This document shows positions 50,587-56,833 of a stretch of DNA of 56,833 bases, in pieces. The notes below the pieces were generated by a model, which was not told where the DNA came from, did no database searches, and saw only the letters and a program-made list of their open reading frames with translations. This DNA comes from a virus. A program made the translations under genes and the position numbers. The stretch's first letter is position 1. Every line of letters begins with the position of its first letter. The stretch lies in the IMG/VR virus record IMGVR_UViG_3300009788_000018, positions 1 through 56,833 of that record. One strand, 5' to 3'.

Positions 50587-51558
50587 ATGGCAAAGAGTAT
50601 ACAATGGAAAAAAGATGACCGTGTAATGGTAGACTTTGGAGAGGAGTTCTTCAAAGGAACCATTACTAAACTAGTAAGGCAGGGAGCTAAAGTACACTTC
50701 GATGATGGTGAGACCCACGATATAAAATGTTCCAAGCTAGTAAGGCTTAGAGCTAAGAAGCAGAACCTTGGTTCTAAAGCAAAGGCCAGAACCAAAGAAG
50801 AAGCAGGAGGACAAGGTTTTACTCAGTACGTGGTAAAGTGGGATGGTGTTAACTTTAAAGTTAAGGCTGATGAGGGCGAGTTTTATGGATGGTGGAGAAA
50901 GATCCGGGTAAAGGACAGTGACGAGTCAGGTTACGGTGTTGATATCATGGTACGGTATGAAAATCACATATATAATGTAGAGTCCATCCGATATCTTATA
51001 GAAGATCCAAGGGATGATCTGGAATCTCTAAACGCTGATATCTGTGCTGCCATCAATAAGTGGTTCCACTACAAATGTAAAGGTACTTTCGACACTATCA
51101 AAGATCTTCAGCAACGAGCGGAGAAGCCTATGATCAGGGTCTCCCAACTATCAACGATCGACCAGATGATCATTGACCTGAAGGCCTACCGAGATACTGC
51201 CCTGCGGTGTGGTGGTCGTAGGACCATGGCCCTTGAGGGGGATAATCCTGACACCGAACCTAGCATGAGAATTGAGATAGACCTATCTGCTCAAGCTGCG
51301 ACCATGAAGGGCAGTAGAGTTCCACCCGTAGGTGAAGGACTGCTATTCGACAACGTAGCTAAGGACATATCCAAAGGAGGCAAGAACCGAAAGGCTATGT
51401 CAACTAAGGTGGAAGGTAACTCGGATAACATCAAGGGTATTCTTAAACGGCTAGAGAAAACTACTGATAAGGCAGAGCGACGTAAGCTCCGAGGCATTCT
51501 GAGAAAGATGGGCCACACCGGTGGAACAAGAAAGAAAACTAAGAAGGGCAAGAAGTAA
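50587..51558 (+). CDS. Tudor-like and LGHTGG-module protein
   Basis: 323 residues. Residues 5-58 (KDDRVMVDFGEEFFKGTITK, VHFDDGETHDI) form a Tudor/KOW-like barrel like the repeats of the ssDNA-binding protein. The middle (about 75-215) is an alpha/beta region with QYVVKWDGVNFKVKADEGE. The C-terminus has the module RRKLRGILRKMGHTGGTR and a Lys tail. AAAGGAGCAAGGCAAAA precedes it. It joins two modules seen separately elsewhere. Confidence 0.65.
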   Translation: MAKSIQWKKDDRVMVDFGEEFFKGTITKLVRQGAKVHFDDGETHDIKCSKLVRLRAKKQNLGSKAKARTKEEAGGQGFTQYVVKWDGVNFKVKADEGEFYGWWRKIRVKDSDESGYGVDIMVRYENHIYNVESIRYLIEDPRDDLESLNADICAAINKWFHYKCKGTFDTIKDLQQRAEKPMIRVSQLSTIDQMIIDLKAYRDTALRCGGRRTMALEGDNPDTEPSMRIEIDLSAQAATMKGSRVPPVGEGLLFDNVAKDISKGGKNRKAMSTKVEGNSDNIKGILKRLEKTTDKAERRKLRGILRKMGHTGGTRKKTKKGKK

Positions 51559-51598
51559 ATAACTGGATAGTACCAACCTTATTACTAGGAGCAAGATA

Positions 51599-51715
51599 AT
51601 GAAAGAAAAGAAACGAACTAAAGGTATGGGCAAAGCAAGAAGACTTAGAAGTTTGTTTGGTAAGAACTTCCGTCGAGCACTGAAGTCAATGAAGTTTGAA
51701 AGATTAGTTGGTTAA
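51599..51715 (+). CDS. Very small basic protein
   Basis: 38 residues, Lys/Arg-rich (MKEKKRTKGMGKARRLRSLF, ending RLVG). Start site TAGGAGCAAGATAATG fits the cassette pattern. Probably nucleic acid or ribosome binding. Confidence 0.6.
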   Translation: MKEKKRTKGMGKARRLRSLFGKNFRRALKSMKFERLVG

Positions 51716-51752
51716 ATCAGAAACTAAAATTTTATGTTAAAGGAGCAAGACA

Positions 51753-51986
51753 ATGGCAAAGACAAGTAAAAAGAAAACATCAAAGAAGGACAGAGCACTG
51801 AGTATAACTACCGATGATGGTTACCTTGTAGTTAAGATCCCGTTGAACGACGAGCCGTTCCCTCTTTCCAAATCGGAGAAGAGTCAGGTGATCGCCACTA
51901 CCCATGGTAACGCTACTACGGATCTGAGTCTCAACGGCACACCTGTAATCTTGGGCCTCAATGCTTATATTAAGAATAATAAGTAG
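51753..51986 (+). CDS. Small hypothetical protein with Lys-rich start
   Basis: 77 residues: MAKTSKKKTSKKDRALSITT, then a beta-type region with DGYLVVKIPLNDEPFPLSKS. Start site AAAGGAGCAAGACAATG. No family recognised. Confidence 0.6.
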   Translation: MAKTSKKKTSKKDRALSITTDDGYLVVKIPLNDEPFPLSKSEKSQVIATTHGNATTDLSLNGTPVILGLNAYIKNNK

Positions 51987-52038
51987 AGGTGTCTTAGAGA
52001 AAAGGGATAACCTTCTGCTTTTCATCACCCTCCTCCGA

Positions 52039-52070
52039 AGGGTCGGGCTTTACAATAGCTCGGCCCTTTT
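52039..52070 (+). terminator. Intrinsic terminator
   Basis: Stem 52039-52049 with 52057-52067 (11 pairs, two G-T), 7-base loop, TTTT to 52070. It ends the basic-protein cassette. Confidence 0.78.
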
Positions 52071-52111
52071 ATTTACATCGAATTTACTAACTTCTTTTTA
52101 AGGAGATTTTT

Positions 52112-52483
52112 ATGAAGTACGTATTACTAATTGTAATTGCATTGGTTGCTTTGTTTGCGACCTTTACAATTACTGACCAAGCTCAGCCCGTAGAGGTTAG
52201 TGAGCTTGCGATGGACTTGTCGCCCCCGATGAGTGCTATCGAAATTGATTGCCTTGAATTAACATTCGAGCAGTTAATACATATTGGAAAGCTATTGATT
52301 GTTACAAACATGCTTTCGGATATGACATTGCAAAATGCAAATAGACTATATCGAATCGAAACTATGGTAGGAACAGCGAACACCATCGCGAGCATCTTTG
52401 CGGTGAACATTGGTTTTGATCACAGCAACCAAATTACTATGGAAAATATATTACGCATATCGGCGCCGATCAGGTTATTGTAG
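52112..52483 (+). CDS. Exported hypothetical protein, last early gene
   Basis: 123 residues with a signal peptide or anchor (KYVLLIVIALVALFATFTIT). The rest is helical with QLIHIGKLLIVTNMLSDMT. It stands between two terminators with AAGGAGATTTTTATG; no promoter of its own is evident, so it is expressed by read-through or an unseen promoter. Base usage looks slightly different from its neighbours. Confidence 0.6.
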   Translation: MKYVLLIVIALVALFATFTITDQAQPVEVSELAMDLSPPMSAIEIDCLELTFEQLIHIGKLLIVTNMLSDMTLQNANRLYRIETMVGTANTIASIFAVNIGFDHSNQITMENILRISAPIRLL

Positions 52484-52505
52484 CAGGACCTAACAGATCA
52501 GCAAT

Positions 52506-52537
52506 AAAGCCCGATCATTAACTTGGTCGGGCTTTTT
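52506..52537 (+). terminator. Intrinsic terminator at the end of the early arm
   Basis: Stem 52506-52517 with 52524-52535 (12 pairs, one mismatch or G-T), loop TTAACT, T-run to 52537. On the minus strand the run of A/T is shorter, so it may also weakly stop late transcripts. Confidence 0.8.
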
Positions 52538-52540
52538 ATG

Positions 52541-52569
52541 TGTAAGTGCTTGTAAACAAAGGACTTACG
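52541..52569. repeat. 29-bp direct repeat, unit 1 (hairpin-forming)
   Basis: Identical to 52613-52641. GTAAGT at one end and ACTTAC at the other can pair, with inner TTGT/ACAA. Confidence 0.88.
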
Positions 52570-52612
52570 AAGATATATCGGATATGGCCCTGAGAAAAAT
52601 CAGTTAAATCGA

Positions 52613-52641
52613 TGTAAGTGCTTGTAAACAAAGGACTTACG
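52613..52641. repeat. 29-bp direct repeat, unit 2 (hairpin-forming)
   Basis: Second perfect copy, 72 bp after the first; a diverged relative is at 48494-48522. Confidence 0.88.
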
Positions 52642-52786
52642 TTACCAGGTAAAAACACCCCCTTGTGTTACCTCCCCCGAGCGGTTAAATCCTCTCAGCT
52701 AGGAGCTCAGGAGCCCAGAAATTACATTAAAACAGGCCCTGAATACGTTATGTCCAGGACCCATTATACATGTACCAAATATCAGA

Positions 52787-53194
52787 CTATGCGTCGTATT
52801 CGTAACCAAAGACGTCCACCACGCAGGTGGCTGCTCCTGTGGTCTCAGCAGTAGTAATCTCTACACCAAAGGACTCAGCCGCATCCAGGACTAACGAAGC
52901 TATTGGAGTTGCGTTTGGTATAGGCTGCATGATCAGGGCCTCGTCAGCAAAGCCTGCTCCAATGTTTGTAAAGGTTTGATCACCAAGGAATTCATTACAG
53001 TCCCCACCTGTCCTACCCAGAGTAATTACCGCTTCATCTACGGCTTCATCAAAGTCTCGAGCCACGACCATGACAGGTACTGCTTGTTTTCCAGCGGGAA
53101 CAGTAAAGACGGAAGTTTCTGTGTCCGCTGCCTGGGTCAAGTCTACGGTAACACTACCGAGTAAAGCTAATGTTTTTTCTTTTCCTCTTGCCAT
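52787..53194 (-). CDS. Putative virion structural protein, last late gene
   Basis: 135 residues, beta-rich (LLGSVTVDLTQAADTETSVF, PAGKQAVPVMVVARDFDE), acidic, resembling small tail or decoration proteins. The site AAAAGGAGATACACAAATG is strong. Last of the late arm. Confidence 0.6.
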   Translation of the reverse strand: MARGKEKTLALLGSVTVDLTQAADTETSVFTVPAGKQAVPVMVVARDFDEAVDEAVITLGRTGGDCNEFLGDQTFTNIGAGFADEALIMQPIPNATPIASLVLDAAESFGVEITTAETTGAATCVVDVFGYEYDA

Positions 53195-53233
53195 TTGTGT
53201 ATCTCCTTTTAATTTACAAGTTTAGGTTTAGAT

Positions 53234-53419
53234 TTAAGCCCAGCCTAAGACCTCTCCATCATAGATGAGCAGTTCGGTGTCGTCCCAAGTTAAAGGATTT
53301 GAAGCTTCAGCTATCACTCGATCAACTGTCTCCAACATTCCATTGACGCCAGCTCCCCAGTTACCAGATCCTGTATCGAGCAGGGGGAACAAATAGTTTT
53401 CGGTATACGCTATTGTCAT
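53234..53419 (-). CDS. Small tail fibre-like protein
   Basis: 61 residues. NYLFPLLDTGSGNWGAGVNG followed by LETVDRVI is the pattern at the start of many phage tail fibre proteins. Here it stands alone, perhaps a short fibre tip or the remnant of a longer fibre. Confidence 0.6.
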   Translation of the reverse strand: MTIAYTENYLFPLLDTGSGNWGAGVNGMLETVDRVIAEASNPLTWDDTELLIYDGEVLGWA

Positions 53420-53428
53420 TTTATTCTC

Positions 53429-53863
53429 CTATCTTATAAGTGCTACATATTCAATAAAACTATCGTCTGCTGGATTCCCAGCCGATGGATGATAGTGTCT
53501 TGCAGTCACCCCACCAATATTTGATATATAATTTGGGGAATTTGGAACGTCTATCAAACGATAATCCATTCCATTACTCGATTCAATTGTAATCTGAGTG
53601 TCCCAGCTACCTGTAACACAATTATACAATTGAAATTCGATATAGTGATTCCCATCATAGTAAGCTTTAAAGGCTAGTCCGGAAAATCTAATTATATTTA
53701 CAAAGAAAATCTTGAACCTTTGCCCCGGAGTACCGGCCGCTTCGGTTATATCAAATGAATTTCCATCGTTAAGTACTTGAAGGTCAGTAACTGTACTTGA
53801 TGAAGTGCCTTCAAGCAGCTCAACAGAACTGGCGACCGTGTGATTTTCTGGTATTAGTTTCAT
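53429..53863 (-). CDS. Putative receptor-binding or fibre protein
   Basis: 144 residues, a compact beta-sandwich-like protein (FSGLAFKAYYDGNHYIEFQL, TQITIESSNGMDYRLIDVP). It lies after the hub, the usual place of receptor-binding proteins. Overlaps the hub stop by 4 bases. Confidence 0.5.
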   Translation of the reverse strand: MKLIPENHTVASSVELLEGTSSSTVTDLQVLNDGNSFDITEAAGTPGQRFKIFFVNIIRFSGLAFKAYYDGNHYIEFQLYNCVTGSWDTQITIESSNGMDYRLIDVPNSPNYISNIGGVTARHYHPSAGNPADDSFIEYVALIR

Positions 53864-56833
53864 ATCTTCTCAATCGTAATAGTTCTACCCTCTGGAGCAG
53901 CTAGTGTTCCTCCAGGAGTTAAGGTTAGCTTGACAGTATTATTTCCAGACCTATCTGCTACTGGTATTAATAAGGCTAAAGGATCACCGATGCCATTTAT
54001 ACTAAGGGTTGTTTCTAAAATATCAGTTCCATCAATCTGCTCGAGTAAAGCAGTTATAGTTTCGATCATTTCTTCTTTTACAAAAGCTCCCCATAGTACT
54101 GAATTAAATCCCCCGACATTATAGCCCGATTGTCTGCTACACCAATTCCAATCAATAACCACATCATCTGTTGTATAGGTTGAGTACCCTTCTCTATATC
54201 TTATCCTCATCAGTGAGACAGGCAATGGTCTTTGATGAATCCCAAGTATAGTATGAGAAGAACTTGATACATCAGATATATCTTGTACATTATTTCCATA
54301 GAAGGTTAAAGCTTTTATAAAAACTGTTCGACCTATGTCTGACTCTGGGTAAGCTATGTTATAATCGACAGAGAGTGTTTTGAAAGTAGATCCAGGTCCA
54401 TGAGCTACAGGTTCAGTATTGAACAATCCTCTCATTAACTCAGATACTTCCCAAACTCCAGATCCTATCTCAGTTGAAACCTTGTAACCAATTACTTCAT
54501 TACCAATTAGGGCGATCTGTTTGTTCGAGAAGAAGTCGGCATCAGTAACAGTTGTGAGGTCAGTAACTATTCCTATATCTACCAAAAATGATTCATCTAC
54601 TTTGTGTACAATAGCAGTATGAGCATGCAGGCTAGAGGTCAATGTTCCCTGGCTATTAGAATCTCCACCTGTTACTCCATCGATCACTGCTTTGCCAAGT
54701 AGCTCGTACGATACATCATCATAGCTTCTGTAAACGTACCAGCCATTTGTATATATGTTCGTAGGAATCAGACTGAGGAAGAGAACAGCTGAGGTTCTAT
54801 GTTCAGAGTAAGCATACAAAGGAGAGGCTAGCAAATCTGTAAAGTCCGGATCGGGTATATGCTCAGTGTCCTGACCACGATAGCTAGTAAGATCGGGGTA
54901 CATATACGGTTGATCCTCAACTGCCTCTACTTGTAAACTCTTACCATCTTTAGCTTCAGAGATATTCAATATCCTGATTCGCTGGTTAACTATCTGACCT
55001 CCATCACTTAATGTACCTACATCACCTACCTCAACTAGCATATCATTATATGATAACACAAAAGCATAGTTTGAAAATCTGTAGAGAGCTTCGAACAACA
55101 TACGAAATGTAGTTCTCTGAGCTAGATTAGAATTCTTTATACCAGATAGATTGATTGTCTGCTTAACAATTTTATTTCTTTGCCGGATATCTGTTTCATC
55201 TTTAGCTACTGCAACCCCATTATCATATTCAGCAGACCTGTTCATCCATGCAACTTCTATCCGATTCTTGGTATCACTGTAAGGTCTCTTAGTAACTTGA
55301 ACTGGAGGTTTATTCTTTACAGTAGCTAAGTTATCTCTAGTTATAGTAAAGGTAGAGGAATCATTTCTGAAAACTCCAATGTTGATCTTACCCTCTGACA
55401 TAAATAGGTAGCCCTGGAAATGGCTGAGAACAAAATCAATATAATCTAGGACAGGCTTCTGTTCTTTTAATACAAAGCTGAACAACAAATCATTTGAGTT
55501 GCAGAAGTTTTCAATTCCATCAAAACTATCAGCATTTACAAAGCTGGTTGAGATCCCTGCTCCATAAATATTATTGGTCAGAAGATCGTAGATCAAGGTA
55601 GCTGGATTTAGATCTGATGCATAAGACTGAGTCACACGAGCTGGAAATTCGTGCATATAATATGAGGACGATGGACCTTCATAATCAGTTGACCAATCAG
55701 GGTCAATTGCTCCGGTGTAAGGATTAAATCGTTGCCATTGTTGTGAACCACTTAGACTATTTATATACAACCATCCTTTGTAGTATTTGCATATAATTCT
55801 TTGAATATTTTTATCACCAAGATTAGTAGTCCAAGCAATTGTTCCGTCTGGATTTAATTTCCTGATAAAACTAAAATCAGATACTGCTCCTGAGAATGAA
55901 CCGCTAAAGAAAAGGCTTCCATCAGGACGAACATCAAATCTATCACGAGTTGAAGCCCAGTTGTGGGGAATTTCTCCACTAGCTAGTCCGGCAGAACCAT
56001 CACCAAAAGTTCCGTAGCCAGTATCTAATTCAAGGCTTTCTGTTACTTCTCCAGTTAGAGGGTCAGTTGAGAATGATATCGTCAGTTTAGTAATAGCATT
56101 ACGCCATTCTCCGCTATAATTTTTTAAGGTATTCATGCAATAAATGTTACCTACGCTATCCTGTCGCATTCCAAAGCAATCATCGTTGACGGAATAAGTT
56201 GGACCATTTACGAAAGAGTATGCCGTCCCATCGTTTCCCCAACTAGTATCAATCGAACCATCGTCGGTATTTATCTTAACTAGATTGTAGATAATCTCTG
56301 AGCCTAGATTAGCATGGCGATTACAATAGTTTCCGGCCAGCAACATTTTCTTTTCATTGTCAAAGAATAATCCCTCAAAAATATTGTGTGGAAGTTTAAA
56401 ACCAACAACGGCGGCAGGTGGGCTTTCAGAATGAGTTCCCCATGCACTAACCCAATCATTATCCCACGTTATCAAATCCCAGTTTGCATCAGGAGCTGGT
56501 CCTGCATTAAAATTATCAACATAATTCCATAGCTCATTACCTTCAGAATCAAGCTTTCTTATCCCAGCAGCACAAGAAAAGAATGTGCTGTATCTATTGT
56601 CAGCCCACCACATAAGATAAATATTTCCTTCTCGGTCAACTCGTATGTTATTAGCACCATCTTCATGGGCGGTTGGATTATCCCAATGCCAAAGTTCTAC
56701 CCCATCTGGGTCAAACTTCCAGACACCTGCGTCAGCAGTATCTGTAACATACAAATTACCGTCATCATCTTGATGAACAGCACCAATTACAATTCCAGCA
56801 CCTAAATCAATTCTTCCTGCAGTTCCCCAATCA
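53860..56833 (-). CDS. Tail tip / baseplate hub protein, main part (continues at 1-833)
   Basis: In the unit genome this gene runs from 833 through 1 to 56710 and down to 53860: 1227 residues. Residues about 241-625 contain repeats such as DGNLYVTDT..GVWKFDPDG, REGNIYLMWW..GIRKLDSEGNE and PDGSLFFSG..FIRKLNPDG, an NHL/PQQ-like beta-propeller. From about 635 the J-like hub follows (NPATLIYDLLTNNIYGAG, NEI..AWMNRS..., VEVGDVGTLSDG), then fibronectin-like domains. Bases 56711-56833 repeat 1-123. Likely the receptor-contacting hub. Confidence 0.85.
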   Translation of the reverse strand, partial: DWGTAGRIDLGAGIVIGAVHQDDDGNLYVTDTADAGVWKFDPDGVELWHWDNPTAHEDGANNIRVDREGNIYLMWWADNRYSTFFSCAAGIRKLDSEGNELWNYVDNFNAGPAPDANWDLITWDNDWVSAWGTHSESPPAAVVGFKLPHNIFEGLFFDNEKKMLLAGNYCNRHANLGSEIIYNLVKINTDDGSIDTSWGNDGTAYSFVNGPTYSVNDDCFGMRQDSVGNIYCMNTLKNYSGEWRNAITKLTISFSTDPLTGEVTESLELDTGYGTFGDGSAGLASGEIPHNWASTRDRFDVRPDGSLFFSGSFSGAVSDFSFIRKLNPDGTIAWTTNLGDKNIQRIICKYYKGWLYINSLSGSQQWQRFNPYTGAIDPDWSTDYEGPSSSYYMHEFPARVTQSYASDLNPATLIYDLLTNNIYGAGISTSFVNADSFDGIENFCNSNDLLFSFVLKEQKPVLDYIDFVLSHFQGYLFMSEGKINIGVFRNDSSTFTITRDNLATVKNKPPVQVTKRPYSDTKNRIEVAWMNRSAEYDNGVAVAKDETDIRQRNKIVKQTINLSGIKNSNLAQRTTFRMLFEALYRFSNYAFVLSYNDMLVEVGDVGTLSDGGQIVNQRIRILNISEAKDGKSLQVEAVEDQPYMYPDLTSYRGQDTEHIPDPDFTDLLASPLYAYSEHRTSAVLFLSLIPTNIYTNGWYVYRSYDDVSYELLGKAVIDGVTGGDSNSQGTLTSSLHAHTAIVHKVDESFLVDIGIVTDLTTVTDADFFSNKQIALIGNEVIGYKVSTEIGSGVWEVSELMRGLFNTEPVAHGPGSTFKTLSVDYNIAYPESDIGRTVFIKALTFYGNNVQDISDVSSSSHTILGIHQRPLPVSLMRIRYREGYSTYTTDDVVIDWNWCSRQSGYNVGGFNSVLWGAFVKEEMIETITALLEQIDGTDILETTLSINGIGDPLALLIPVADRSGNNTVKLTLTPGGTLAAPEGRTITIEKI
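56711..56833. repeat. 123-bp terminal overlap identical to 1-123
   Basis: Exact repeat of the first 123 bases inside the hub coding sequence. This is most simply an assembly overlap showing that the contig closes to a circle of 56,710 bp. It is not evidence for a physical terminal repeat. Confidence 0.93.

Larger units (their letters stand above)
52484..52786. other. Convergent intergenic region
   Basis: 303 bases between the ends of the two arms. It holds the terminator, the two 29-bp hairpin repeats and a further weak hairpin near 52647-52672 (GGTAA/TTACC). No gene or tRNA is visible. Confidence 0.6.

Noticed and set aside
52670-52740. tRNA-like sequence (CCGAGCGGTTAAA resembles a D-arm)
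   Set aside because: No anticodon stem, no T-arm (GTTCRAAT) and no acceptor pairing could be found around it.
56711-56833. Direct terminal repeat of a linear genome
   Set aside because: The 123 bases lie inside the hub coding frame and look like an assembly overlap; no intergenic end or terminase cut site is seen.
1-56833. Lysogeny module (integrase, excisionase, CI-like repressor, att sites)
   Set aside because: No recombinase catalytic motifs or repressor-like HTH-peptidase protein were found in any gene; the HTH protein at 32114 lacks such features.

Overview
The window is a complete, circularly permuted or circularised genome of a tailed dsDNA bacteriophage with siphovirus-type (long, non-contractile) tail genes. 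The last 123 bases (56711-56833) repeat the first 123 exactly, so the unit genome is 56,710 bp and the baseplate hub gene runs across the window edge. I see no integrase, excisionase or CI-type repressor, so the phage is probably strictly lytic. The host cannot be named from the sequence. Shine-Dalgarno sites are strong and bacterial. There are several lipoprotein signals and one Tat-like signal.

The genome has only two transcription arms. The late arm is on the minus strand and runs from about 25.9 kb down to 1, then on from 56.7 to 52.8 kb. In transcription order it holds a RuvC-like resolvase, a possible small terminase, virion proteins, TerL, portal, DUF1353 and MuF proteins, an XkdF-type protease and scaffold, the HK97-fold capsid, capsid-associated proteins, head-tail connectors, tail terminator-like paralogues, tail tube, frameshifted tail-assembly chaperone, tape measure, a DUF2460/DUF2163/NlpC-P60/hub baseplate set and fibre-like proteins. 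The early arm is on the plus strand, 26.4 to 52.5 kb: about 20 small, mostly unknown genes, then a replication block (SNF2-type helicase, PD-(D/E)XK nuclease, RecA-like ATPase, OB-fold ssDNA-binding protein, primase-helicase), a nucleotide-metabolism block (Nmad1, TSCPD, dUTPase, two thymidylate-synthase-fold proteins, ThyX, dCMP deaminase), a family A DNA polymerase, and a last cassette of basic proteins. Divergent promoters lie at 25.92-26.33 kb and the arms converge at 52.48-52.79 kb.

The most unusual content is as follows. (1) A peptide module of about 30 residues ending in LRKLGHTGG is shared by five otherwise unrelated proteins, one of them a MuF head protein fused to an HExxH metallopeptidase. 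(2) A compact promoter, leader and terminator unit at 48.25-48.42 kb carries a Shine-Dalgarno sequence matching 12 nt of the 16S rRNA tail and a six-residue ORF. (3) Two ORFs contain in-frame nested starts encoded by almost the same ribosome-binding sequence. (4) A ThyA homologue carries the Asn-to-Asp change diagnostic of dCMP-directed enzymes, next to ThyX, Nmad1 and a second degenerate TS-fold protein, which suggests modified cytosine. (5) The AAA+ helicase is split by a -1 frame change. (6) A beta-propeller-like insert sits in the tail hub.
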